Shown here in pieces: positions 35,888 through 43,922 of a stretch of DNA of 64,000 bases. A model generated the notes under the pieces. That model was not told the origin of the DNA. It saw nothing but the letters and a program-made list of their open reading frames with translations, and ran no database searches. The translations under genes were made by a program, and so were the position numbers. Where the stretch lies: contig CP011806.1 in NCBI GenBank assembly GCA_001664505.1, positions 2,907,263 through 2,971,262 of the forward strand. The letters run 5' to 3'. How positions within the stretch are numbered: the stretch's first letter is position 1; each line of letters opens with the position of its first letter. This DNA comes from Acidobacteria bacterium Mor1 (lineage in GTDB: Bacteria > Acidobacteriota > Polarisedimenticolia > Polarisedimenticolales > Polarisedimenticolaceae).

Positions 35888-36417
35888 CGGGAAACGGTGG
35901 TGGTCTCTCGCCAGTGCTGGAGCGTGGACGGCGCGACACCGAACTCCGAGGGAGCCTCGAAGCGCTGGGTCGCCAGCAACGCCTTGATCAACGCGAAGTG
36001 GTGGATCGTGTGGCTCATCAAGAACTGCAGCTCACGGGCCGTCGAGGAGCGGCTCCAGATCTCGTCGCCGTTGTCGTTGACGGGACGCTCGGCCTTGACG
36101 CGAATCGAGGAATCGTCGGTCCGCTCGGCAAGTCCGGCCAGGCGCTCGGCCAGGGAGCGCAGGCGATGGCAGGACCGCTCGCGGCTGCACTCGAGTTCGG
36201 GTTCTCGGGCGCGGCTGACGTAGTCGACGGAACCGCTCTCGATGCCCCGCAGGAACGACTCGTAGAAGTCGATCAGGTGCCGGAACTGTTTGCCGACCCC
36301 GTCCCAGGACGCGGCGGGGTCGCCGCAGAACAGGCGGTCGTCGAGGCGTTCGATCAGGTCGACACCGCTCTGGAGGATCAGCCGGTTGTCCTCGGCCAAA
36401 ACTCTTGCGTCAAGCAT
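35884..36417 (-). CDS. DinB-family protein
   Basis: 177 aa from ATG 36417 (GGAG 5 nt upstream), 10 nt after the olsA stop; GTG 36420 is one codon longer. DinB fold: four helices with metal His residues in QFRHLIDFYESFL and FLMSHTIHHFALIKALL. Members include bacillithiol/mycothiol-type thiol transferases and many unknowns. Embedded in a lipid cluster and overlapping the fusion gene by 4 nt, so it likely takes part in the same pathway rather than in DNA damage response. Confidence 0.8.
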   Translation of the reverse strand: MLDARVLAEDNRLILQSGVDLIERLDDRLFCGDPAASWDGVGKQFRHLIDFYESFLRGIESGSVDYVSRAREPELECSRERSCHRLRSLAERLAGLAERTDDSSIRVKAERPVNDNGDEIWSRSSTARELQFLMSHTIHHFALIKALLATQRFEAPSEFGVAPSTLQHWRETTTVSR

Positions 36418-36427
36418 CACGACTCCG

Positions 36428-37186
36428 TCATCTCACCGGCCGGAACTGGGCCATCGACGCTTCCCACAACTGGGTGGTCAATCGCTTGCGATCCGGCTCC
36501 AAGATGCCTTTCGATCCGAACTCGATAGTCGCCTGGATCCGCTCGAGCCGGGCCAACCCCAACAAGTGCGGAACGAGGCTCATATCCCCCACCCAGCATA
36601 CGGCATCCCGGGCGCTCTTCGCTCCCGGCGGCGTGGCGTACGACACCGTAGCATAGTAAACCGGGACTTCGGCGCGGGCCGCTACCTCGAGCAATGACGA
36701 TTTGAAGGGCAAAATGGTTTCGCCCTCGGAGCTCGTCCCCTCAGGAAACAGCACGATTCCCACGCCTTGTTCCATCCGCTCGCGGATCTCCGCCAAAACC
36801 CGGGGAATGTCCCGTTTGAGGCGGCGATCGACGAACAGGGTCCCCGCCGCCCGGGCCACCGTACCGAAGAGCGGCCACTCCCCTACCTCGGACTTGGCCA
36901 CGAAGGCGCACTCGATCGCTCCGGCGACCAGGAAGATGTCCAGATAGGTCAAGTGGTTGCAAACAAGGAAGAACGGCGCCGGAGGACGCTCCCCGACCAC
37001 CTCGACGTCGACGGCGAGGGCCCGGGCCATGCGGAGCCCCCATCGCCGGGTCGCGGTAGCCCGCAGGCGAACCGCACTGCGACCGCTCAGTCGCGCCCGC
37101 GGACCGGCAGTCAGCACCGCGAGCAGGCCGATCAGGGTGTAGACGACCGCCAGGCCCAGGCGCCACGGGACTCGGAAGAGACTCAT
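36428..37186 (-). CDS. olsA: Lysophospholipid/1-acylglycerol-3-phosphate acyltransferase, OlsA-like
   Basis: 252 aa from ATG 37186, 5 nt after the olsB stop, with its ribosome site (GAGG) overlapping that stop; the long open frame upstream is a shadow of olsB. Membrane helix near the start, then PlsC motifs: NHLTYLDIFL (NHxxxxD), FVDRRLKRD, LFPEGTSSEG and VPVYYATVSY. OlsA adds the second acyl chain to N-acyl-ornithine. The tight linkage to olsB is the reason for OlsA rather than general PlsC. Confidence 0.85.
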   Translation of the reverse strand: MSLFRVPWRLGLAVVYTLIGLLAVLTAGPRARLSGRSAVRLRATATRRWGLRMARALAVDVEVVGERPPAPFFLVCNHLTYLDIFLVAGAIECAFVAKSEVGEWPLFGTVARAAGTLFVDRRLKRDIPRVLAEIRERMEQGVGIVLFPEGTSSEGETILPFKSSLLEVAARAEVPVYYATVSYATPPGAKSARDAVCWVGDMSLVPHLLGLARLERIQATIEFGSKGILEPDRKRLTTQLWEASMAQFRPVR

Positions 37187-37191
37187 CGACC

Positions 37192-38001
37192 TCAGGCGAA
37201 GTAGAGCTTGTGCAGGTCGCCGTCGAGTTCGAGGACGTCGAGCATCACCAGGTAGTCGATGGTGCGGAAGAAACGGTCGAGGGCCGGGAGCCCGGTGACC
37301 TTGGCTCCGTAGCGCAGGTAGAGGCGGAACAGCTTCGGGATCTGGACCGCAGCTTGGGGGTCCCAGGGAGTGTCTTCGTCGTAGCATTCCCAGCCGGGCT
37401 TGGGCAGCACCCCGAGAGGATCCAGGGTGTGTCCGTTGGCGACGAGGTACTCCATGACCTGGCGCCCCTCGGTGGGGTCCTGGCTGGTCAGCGAGCAGCA
37501 TCCGAACAGGTAGCGCTTGCGGTTGTGGATCATGTAGGCCGCAAGCCCTTTCCAGAGAAGGAACAGGGCCCGGCGATTGCGGTGATCGACGGAGATACAG
37601 GCGCGGCCGACCTCGACCGAGTCGGCGAGCACGTGAGGGGGCATCCCTTCCAGCTTGAACTCGTCGGCCGAGTAGAAGCCCTCGTGAGCCCGGGCCATCT
37701 CGCTCGTCTGCATCCGGTAGGTGCCGATGATCTGCCCGGTCTGCCGCTCCTCGATCACCAGGTGATGGGTCACCCCGTCGAAGCGATCGGCGTCCCGCCC
37801 CGTTTCGAAGGACTCCTCGAGCCCCTCGCCGAGTTCCACGTTGAACACCTCGAAGCGCAGCCGCTGCAGCGCCTCCAGATCCTGTTGGTTCTCGGCGAAA
37901 CGGACGGTGTAGCGATTCTCGGTCAAGGAGTACGACGGCAGCTGATCCCGGAATACGGGATACACGGCAGACGTCGTGGTGACCTGTTCCTTCGAGCTCA
38001 T
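37192..38001 (-). CDS. olsB: N-acyltransferase, OlsB-like (ornithine/aminolipid synthesis)
   Basis: 269 aa, ATG 38001 with AAGGAG 8 nt upstream. GNAT-type fold of the hemolysin/OlsB family: ENRYTVRFAENQQDLEALQR, LRFEVFNVELGEG, TYRMQTSEMARAHEGFYSAD, VEVGRACISVDHRNRRALFL, FGCCSLTSQDPTEG. OlsB transfers a 3-hydroxyacyl group from ACP to the alpha-amine of ornithine; glycine or other amines are alternatives in related enzymes. First gene of the four-gene cluster, behind a possible promoter. Confidence 0.87.
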   Translation of the reverse strand: MSSKEQVTTTSAVYPVFRDQLPSYSLTENRYTVRFAENQQDLEALQRLRFEVFNVELGEGLEESFETGRDADRFDGVTHHLVIEERQTGQIIGTYRMQTSEMARAHEGFYSADEFKLEGMPPHVLADSVEVGRACISVDHRNRRALFLLWKGLAAYMIHNRKRYLFGCCSLTSQDPTEGRQVMEYLVANGHTLDPLGVLPKPGWECYDEDTPWDPQAAVQIPKLFRLYLRYGAKVTGLPALDRFFRTIDYLVMLDVLELDGDLHKLYFA

Positions 38002-38118
38002 GGGAAGGTCTCCTTAGATCCCCGCAAACTACCGGGGCGGGATCCGTACGAGGGCCACGCTCAAATTTCGGTCTCCGCGGTCCCGGCGGCATTGGCCGCC
38101 TCGGAACCGACGCTCACG

Positions 38119-38147
38119 ATGCTACCTGTGTATCACAATTGCAGCAA
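38119..38147 (-). promoter_or_regulatory. Possible sigma-70 promoter for the olsB-olsA cluster
   Basis: Minus strand TTGCTG (38147-38142), 17-bp spacer, TAGCAT (38124-38119), in an AT-rich patch about 115 nt before olsB. Only a moderate match in the 227-bp gap between genes. Confidence 0.4.
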
Positions 38148-38228
38148 TTCGGGGAGCGGCAGACGCACCCCTCCCGGTCGCGTTGCAGGCGCATTGCTGA
38201 ACCGGGTGCCGGACCGTGGCCCAAGGAC

Positions 38229-40181
38229 CTAGGAACCGACCTTGACCCCGCCGCCGGGCACCTCTAGATCGAACAAGCTGCCGTTGCCGAACTGCTGGAT
38301 GCCGTCCTGGTCCATGTCCCGGCCGGTGCCGTAGGCGTCCTTGTCCTTGGTCGACTCGGGGATCGAGAAGTCGGAGTTGGGCAGACGATCGGCCATGCGC
38401 ATCGCGACGTCGGAAGCCGGCTCGATGCTGGCGTCCGGGTTCTTGTGCAGGCCCTGGATCGCCTGGGAGATCTCCTCCTCGGCCAGCGCGGCCAGATGCC
38501 GCACCGTCGCCATCTCGTCCTCGAGCTCCTGACCGGCCAGACCGTTCTTGATGTTGTGGTCCAGCTTGGACAGGGCACAGGTCATCGCATGGATCCAGAG
38601 CGCGCAGAGCGAAAGCCGGCGCTGAACCATCTGGGCAGTGATCAGCTTCTCCTCGTGGGTCTTGAACGCGACCTTGACCTCGTGGGCGAAGTCGCGGATC
38701 CACTTCTCGACCTGCACGCGGAACTCGCCGAGCTGCGGGTTGAGCCGGGTGATGTGGGGTGCGGAGCGCTTGAGTCCGAGGAACAACTCGGCGGCGATAC
38801 GCATCGCCTCGCCCAGGTTGCCGAACGGGTTGGCCTTGATCGCCAGCATCGACTCGCCGAGCTGCTTGGAGCCGTAGCCGAAGATGAAGCTGTGCATCAC
38901 CTCGTTGGCGCCCTCGACGATGATGTTGATGCGGCTGTCGCGCCACAGGCGCTCGACGGTGTTCTCCGTCATGTAGCCTTCGCCGCCCATGATCTGCACC
39001 GCGTCGTCGACGGTGCGGAATCCGTACTCCGAGCAGAAGACCTTGCAGGCCGCCGTCTCGAGCATCAGGTCCTCGTCGTTGCGGTCGACGATGCCGGTGG
39101 TCATGTACAGCATCGCATCCATGGCGTAGACGTAGGCGTTCATCCGGGCCAGCATGTTCTTGACCTGTTCGAAGTCGCCGATCGGGCGATCGAACTGGTA
39201 GCGGTACTGAGCCCACTTGGTGGCCTGCTCGAAGGCGCTCTTGGCGGCGCCGACCATGCCGGCGGAGAGCGTGCAGCGGCCGACGTTGAGGCAGGTAAGC
39301 GCGATGACCAGGCCCCGGCCTTCCTTGAACAGCAGGTTCTTCTTGGGGACGCGCACGTTGTTGAAGCGAATGCGCGCCTGCCAGGTGCCACGGATACCGC
39401 ACTTGCTGCGGTTGCGGCTGAAGATGTCGATGCCTTCCATGTCCGGCGTGCAGATCAGCGCCGTGACCACGTCCTTTTCCTTGCCGGTCTTGGGATCGGT
39501 CTTGCGCTGCTTGCACATGACGGTGAACAGGCCGGAGAGCGCACCCGAGGTGGCCCACTTCTTCTCACCGTTCAGGATGTAGTACTCGCCGTCCTCGGAC
39601 ATGGTGCAGCGGGTCTCCTGCCCGCCCGCGTCGCAACCCACCTGGGGCTCCGACAGACAGAAGGCGCTCAGGGTGTCCTTGGCCATGCGCGGCAGGTAGA
39701 TGTTCTTCTGCTCTTCGTTGCCGAACAGGTTGATGGCACCGCAGCCGATCGACTGGTGGGCGGAGACCATCACGGCGGTCGAGCCGCAGGAACGTCCGAT
39801 GCGCTCGAGCACCCGGTTGTAGCTGGTGGTGCCGAAGCCGCCGCCGCCGTACTCCTGGGGAATGATCATCCCCATCACGCCGAGATCGAAGAGCGCCTTG
39901 ACGGCGGACTCGGGGATCTCCTGCTTCTGATCGATCTCGGTCGACGGATGCTCGGTGCGCAGGTAGTGGTCGAGCTTTTCCAGCAGCGCGTCGCAGCGGG
40001 TGCGCTCCTCCGCCGATTCCTCGGGGTAGGGCAGGACGGCGTCCTCACGGAAACGACCCCAGAACAGGTTCTTGATGAACCCCATCGTCGACGGATCGGG
40101 ACCGAGCATCTCCTCGGCCTGCTCGATCTGCTTGCGGTCCTTTTCCGAGACGTTCTTGAGTTGGTCCAACGCTTTGGACAT
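38229..40181 (-). CDS. Acyl-CoA dehydrogenase, VLCAD/ACAD9-like
   Basis: 650 aa from ATG 40181 (AAGGAGGT 8 nt upstream); longer starts lack a ribosome site. FAD-dependent first step of beta-oxidation. AFCLSEPQVGCDAGG and TRCTMSEDGEYYILNGEKKW are flavin and substrate motifs; RVPKKNLLFKEGRGL and QYRYQFDRPIGDFEQVK follow; IIVEGANEVMHSFIFGY holds the usual catalytic-region Glu. The long C-terminal extension after residue about 450 resembles very-long-chain enzymes. Acts with electron-transfer flavoprotein. Confidence 0.93.
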   Translation of the reverse strand: MSKALDQLKNVSEKDRKQIEQAEEMLGPDPSTMGFIKNLFWGRFREDAVLPYPEESAEERTRCDALLEKLDHYLRTEHPSTEIDQKQEIPESAVKALFDLGVMGMIIPQEYGGGGFGTTSYNRVLERIGRSCGSTAVMVSAHQSIGCGAINLFGNEEQKNIYLPRMAKDTLSAFCLSEPQVGCDAGGQETRCTMSEDGEYYILNGEKKWATSGALSGLFTVMCKQRKTDPKTGKEKDVVTALICTPDMEGIDIFSRNRSKCGIRGTWQARIRFNNVRVPKKNLLFKEGRGLVIALTCLNVGRCTLSAGMVGAAKSAFEQATKWAQYRYQFDRPIGDFEQVKNMLARMNAYVYAMDAMLYMTTGIVDRNDEDLMLETAACKVFCSEYGFRTVDDAVQIMGGEGYMTENTVERLWRDSRINIIVEGANEVMHSFIFGYGSKQLGESMLAIKANPFGNLGEAMRIAAELFLGLKRSAPHITRLNPQLGEFRVQVEKWIRDFAHEVKVAFKTHEEKLITAQMVQRRLSLCALWIHAMTCALSKLDHNIKNGLAGQELEDEMATVRHLAALAEEEISQAIQGLHKNPDASIEPASDVAMRMADRLPNSDFSIPESTKDKDAYGTGRDMDQDGIQQFGNGSLFDLEVPGGGVKVGS

Positions 40182-40327
40182 GGACGGAGACCTCCTTGCC
40201 GCACCGGTGGCCGCGGCGTGCAGCCACACCGGGTCCGTGGATCGTGTACCGACGGATTCCTTACGGAAGACCAAAAACTATAGCAAAAACGTGCCTGGCT
40301 GCCCGCCTGGGTCCGCCTGCAGGCTCA

Positions 40328-41287
40328 TCAGCCCTGGGCGGCCTCCTGGGCCTGCCGGATCCGCCGGCGTCGTTTCTTGAAGATACGGCCAAATTCCTCG
40401 GCAAGCTCGAACGCGGCGTCCACGTTGCGGGGATTGCGGGAATCCAGATATTCCACGTTTACCCCGAGCTTGTCTGCCGGGTAGCCGATCTCCCGGGCGA
40501 AGGTGGCCAGCCGCTCCCAGACCCCGATCAGGCTCGAAATCGAGGCTTCCCGCATGCTGCGGGCCCCCTTGAGCATTCTCTCGATGTCCGACGGGATGTA
40601 AACCCCGAGGGTCTTGCGGGCGAAGATCAGGTCCTCCTCGCAGACCAGCGGCGAGAAGGTCAGGTAGAGCTTGGGGAGCTGGGCATCGGGGACGGCGCGC
40701 TTGAGGTCGACCAGCAGGCAGGCCATCCACTCGCTCTCGTAGAGGATCTGGGTGGTGAAGAACTCGAAGCCGTCGTTGCGAATCTTCGACAGCAGGCGGT
40801 CGGTCTCGTCGGTGGAGGCCGGCCGGGACTGGAAATGGCGGCGCCGGGTCGGAATCACGATCCCGCCGCAGCGGAACCCGAGCTCCCGGGCAATGGCCGC
40901 GGCCCGAGGGACGCCCAGGGCGTCGTCGGCGTAGACCTTGTCGCTGGAGTCGCCTCCGACGATGAACACGTCCCGGCAGCCCAGGTCGCCGGCCCGCCCG
41001 AGCCAGCGCTCGAACTCCTCGCGATTGCAGTTCACCGAGACCTTGTAGAGGCTCAACGGCTTTGACGTCAGCTGCCGCAGCCAGTCGGCGAACTCCTCGT
41101 TGGGCACCCGCTCCCGCTGCCGGTTGAACTCGGCCCCGTCCTGTAGGTCGGGCACGCTGATCGCGTGGAACGAGTTGTAGCAGGCGAAGCTCTGCTTCAG
41201 GACCGCGTAGGCCTTCTCGCGATCGACGAGAGCCGGCGGGCAAGCCTCGAGGATGACGTGATGATCGGTGACGTGTTCCTGATCCAT
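40328..41287 (-). CDS. Methylenetetrahydrofolate reductase-like (MetF-family) protein
   Basis: 319 aa. HVILEACPPALVDREKAYAV, LGCRDVFIVGGDSSD, ELGFRCGGIVIPTRRRHFQS and FEFFTTQILYESEWMACLL fit the MetF/MTHFR TIM barrel. Some MetF landmarks are replaced, so it may use a different folate or partner. No metH or folD neighbour. Lies upstream of the acyl-CoA dehydrogenase on the same strand, 146 nt apart. Confidence 0.78.
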   Translation of the reverse strand: MDQEHVTDHHVILEACPPALVDREKAYAVLKQSFACYNSFHAISVPDLQDGAEFNRQRERVPNEEFADWLRQLTSKPLSLYKVSVNCNREEFERWLGRAGDLGCRDVFIVGGDSSDKVYADDALGVPRAAAIARELGFRCGGIVIPTRRRHFQSRPASTDETDRLLSKIRNDGFEFFTTQILYESEWMACLLVDLKRAVPDAQLPKLYLTFSPLVCEEDLIFARKTLGVYIPSDIERMLKGARSMREASISSLIGVWERLATFAREIGYPADKLGVNVEYLDSRNPRNVDAAFELAEEFGRIFKKRRRRIRQAQEAAQG

Positions 41288-41336
41288 GTTCTCGGGAACA
41301 AGTCTAGCACGCCGTTCGGACCGCGCTCGCGGCCCG

Positions 41337-43742
41337 CTACATCACCCAGGCGTAGCCGATTTTAAGGAAGAAAGTCCGATCGGTCCTGACGAAATCGGAA
41401 TCGTCCAACCCGAGCCGCTGCTCGTTGTAGCCCAGGAACAACGCCGTCTGCGGGTTGAGCTTGTAGGAGAACAGGAACTGCCCGAGTCCCGTGCGGCTCT
41501 CGTCCTGCGGGCACAGCCCGTCATCCTCGGTCGACCCGTTGGTACAGGCGGGATAGAGCGACGGATCGAAATCGACGTCACCGCGCTGGATGATCGCCCG
41601 GATGAAGGTGCGCACGTTGAACTGGTACACCGCCCGCAGCTCGGTCAGGTCCGCCTCGAACGCCGTCCCCTGGGGCAAGCCGAGTTCGCGATGGTTGTGA
41701 AACAGGTCGACCTTGAGATGGCGGCCCAGGTTGTAGGCCACCGTCGAACTCCAGCGATACTCCGAGCCTTGCCGCGCAGGCGCAAGCCCGCTGTCGACGG
41801 TGACGAAGGAACGATCTTCACGATCGCTGTAGGCGAAGTCGACGTTGACGTACAGATCGCCGGTGGGGCGGATCTCGTAGAACGCGCTGACGAAGGATTG
41901 ATCGAAGGACACGGTGTTGTAGACCCGCTCCCGCTCGCCGCCGCCGAAGAAGAAGAACGACTGCAGCGGCCCGCTGAACTGGAACCAGCCTTCGCTCTCC
42001 CGTTCGATCAAGCGGCCCTGCTGATCCTCGGCCTGGTCCCAATCACCACCGACCCGGTAGAACACGATCTTGGAGTCCTCGTCGTCCTGCCAGAAGGTGT
42101 AGTCCCCGCCGAACACCGCTTGCCGGAAGTTGACCTGGGGGATGAAACCGAGATCGGCGCGGAAGTTCTCGCCGTAGTCGACGTAGTTGGCCCGGGCCGA
42201 CCAGTCCCGCACGCTGTGCCGGTAGGAGATCAACATCGCCCGGTCGCTGAAGCTCCCGTTCTGCTGGAAGAGGTCCGAGACCAGGTCGGGCTGGGACGCC
42301 CCCTCGAGGCCGGCGTTGAAGTCGGCGACGATCTGATCGGGATAGCGGGTCGAGGAACTGAGGAATTGGAAGGCGATGCGGTCCTTCTCGGTCGGCCGCA
42401 GCAGTCCGTCGATGCCGACGACCCGGTTGTGGTAGTCCGCCCCTTCGCGCGCGGTTACCAGGCCGCCCAGGGTGGCGTTGCCGGGCAGGTCGCGGCGATA
42501 GCGGAACACCCCCGCATCGACGCCGCCGTCGAGCACGATCGCCCGGGATTGCTGACTGCCGGGGATCAGCGACACGGAGCCGCCTCTGGGGTTGTCCCGG
42601 GCGATGAAGGTGCCGATGGCGTTCTTGCCTTCTTTTCCGGTCAGCTTGCCGCCCCACTCAGGGTCGGCCACCGACCGGGTATTGACCGCGCGGAAGGGCG
42701 TATCGAAAAAGTCCGCACCTTCGAGAAAGAACGGCCGGCGTTCCGGGAAGAACAGCGCGAACTGCTCGTTGACGTTCAGCTGGGCCACGTCGGCCTCGAC
42801 CTGGGAGAAGTCCGGATTGACCGTTCCGCTCAAGGTCAGGTTGGGGGTCATGCCCCATCGGGCGGTGATGCCCGGCTCGTAGTCCGGGTCCCCTTCGGTC
42901 AACTCCCCTTCGGGAAAGCTGTCGATGGAGTCGCTGCGCAGCGCGGTGACCGTCGGCACGATCTCCAGGTTCTTGCCCGGCTCGGCACCGTCGAAGCCGG
43001 CGATCTTGGCCACCTGGCAGAGGTAACAGTTGATGTCGCGATCCCGGGAGTTGAGCGCCAGGGTGCGGCGGCGATCCCGCGGATAGATCCGTACCAGATC
43101 GAGCCCCCAGATCTGCTCACCATCACCACGCTGAAAGCGCAGGGAGGTGTAAGGGATCGCCATCTCCACCTCGTACCCGGTTTCGTTGACGTGGCCGGCG
43201 GAGGTCCAGATCGCGTCCCAGGAGGCATCTTCGTTGTTGTTGACGTCGTCCTGGATCAGATCCATCTGCACGCCCAGGGCGTTGGAGAAGAACTCGTAGG
43301 CCCGCCGCTCGTCGTTGAAGGTGTCGACGACGATGCCGACGAAGTCGTCCTGAAAGGCGCGGTCCCGGTCGCTGATACGGGCACGGATCTTGTCGGGCTC
43401 GGGATCGTGAGCGCGAAAGCCAGCGTAGAGGGAGTCGCCGTCGTAAGCCAGGAGCGCCACGGTGCGCACCGGCGCCTCGGTGTTGTCGCCGGGCCAGACC
43501 TCGTAGGGGAGCTCCAGCACCAGGGCATTCTCCCAGGCAGCATCGTCCAGTTTGCCGTCGATCTCGATGGTCGCCTCGACCCGGGGAATGTCATGAGGGT
43601 CGATGCGGGTGCGGCTCTCTCCTTCGGCGCCGGAGGTTGCGGCGACACCGGTCAGGGCCCCGAGACACAAGGTGACGGCGAGGATTCCTCGCAAAGGCAA
43701 ACCGCTTCCGCCCGATAACGCGTCCCTGGCGACTGATCTCAT
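41337..43742 (-). CDS. DUF5916/CBM9-like outer-membrane protein
   Basis: 801 aa from ATG 43742 (AGGGG 6 nt upstream); upstream in-frame ATG is rejected. Signal peptide LRGILAVTLCLGALTGVAAT. Residues 40-230 are a CBM9-like domain (EATIEIDGKLDDAAWENALV, DRDRAFQDDFVGIVVDTFND). The rest is a DUF5916 outer-membrane barrel (FFPERRPFFLEGADFFDTPF, ARWGMTPNLTLSGTVNPDFS) ending VGYAWVM-like aromatic terminus. Common in Acidobacteriota and Bacteroidota; function not established, probably sugar or surface related. Confidence 0.87.
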   Translation of the reverse strand: MRSVARDALSGGSGLPLRGILAVTLCLGALTGVAATSGAEGESRTRIDPHDIPRVEATIEIDGKLDDAAWENALVLELPYEVWPGDNTEAPVRTVALLAYDGDSLYAGFRAHDPEPDKIRARISDRDRAFQDDFVGIVVDTFNDERRAYEFFSNALGVQMDLIQDDVNNNEDASWDAIWTSAGHVNETGYEVEMAIPYTSLRFQRGDGEQIWGLDLVRIYPRDRRRTLALNSRDRDINCYLCQVAKIAGFDGAEPGKNLEIVPTVTALRSDSIDSFPEGELTEGDPDYEPGITARWGMTPNLTLSGTVNPDFSQVEADVAQLNVNEQFALFFPERRPFFLEGADFFDTPFRAVNTRSVADPEWGGKLTGKEGKNAIGTFIARDNPRGGSVSLIPGSQQSRAIVLDGGVDAGVFRYRRDLPGNATLGGLVTAREGADYHNRVVGIDGLLRPTEKDRIAFQFLSSSTRYPDQIVADFNAGLEGASQPDLVSDLFQQNGSFSDRAMLISYRHSVRDWSARANYVDYGENFRADLGFIPQVNFRQAVFGGDYTFWQDDEDSKIVFYRVGGDWDQAEDQQGRLIERESEGWFQFSGPLQSFFFFGGGERERVYNTVSFDQSFVSAFYEIRPTGDLYVNVDFAYSDREDRSFVTVDSGLAPARQGSEYRWSSTVAYNLGRHLKVDLFHNHRELGLPQGTAFEADLTELRAVYQFNVRTFIRAIIQRGDVDFDPSLYPACTNGSTEDDGLCPQDESRTGLGQFLFSYKLNPQTALFLGYNEQRLGLDDSDFVRTDRTFFLKIGYAWVM

Positions 43743-43922
43743 CGATTTCCCCTCGGCCGGACATCCCCTCCCCCAGGCGTCTGTCTGAACGCCGGAGGGC
43801 GCTCCGGGGTTGCCTCTGCCCGTGCTTGCCCGCTCCACATCCGGTTAACGCGCCAGGGTCCCGATGGTTTCCGCTTGCCCGGCACATTGCGTGGTTTCGC
43901 CGTTTCGACTAACAATCCGCAT

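Noticed and set aside
37187-38092. N-terminal extension of the olsA frame across olsB
   Set aside because: Arg/Pro-rich shadow of olsB. ATG 37186 with its ribosome site inside the end of olsB explains the gene.
38445-40283. Plus-strand open frame opposite the acyl-CoA dehydrogenase
   Set aside because: Shadow of a clear enzyme gene; no domain.
41286-43718. Long plus-strand open frame opposite the DUF5916 gene
   Set aside because: Low-complexity residue mix typical of the complement of a real gene; no recognisable domain.
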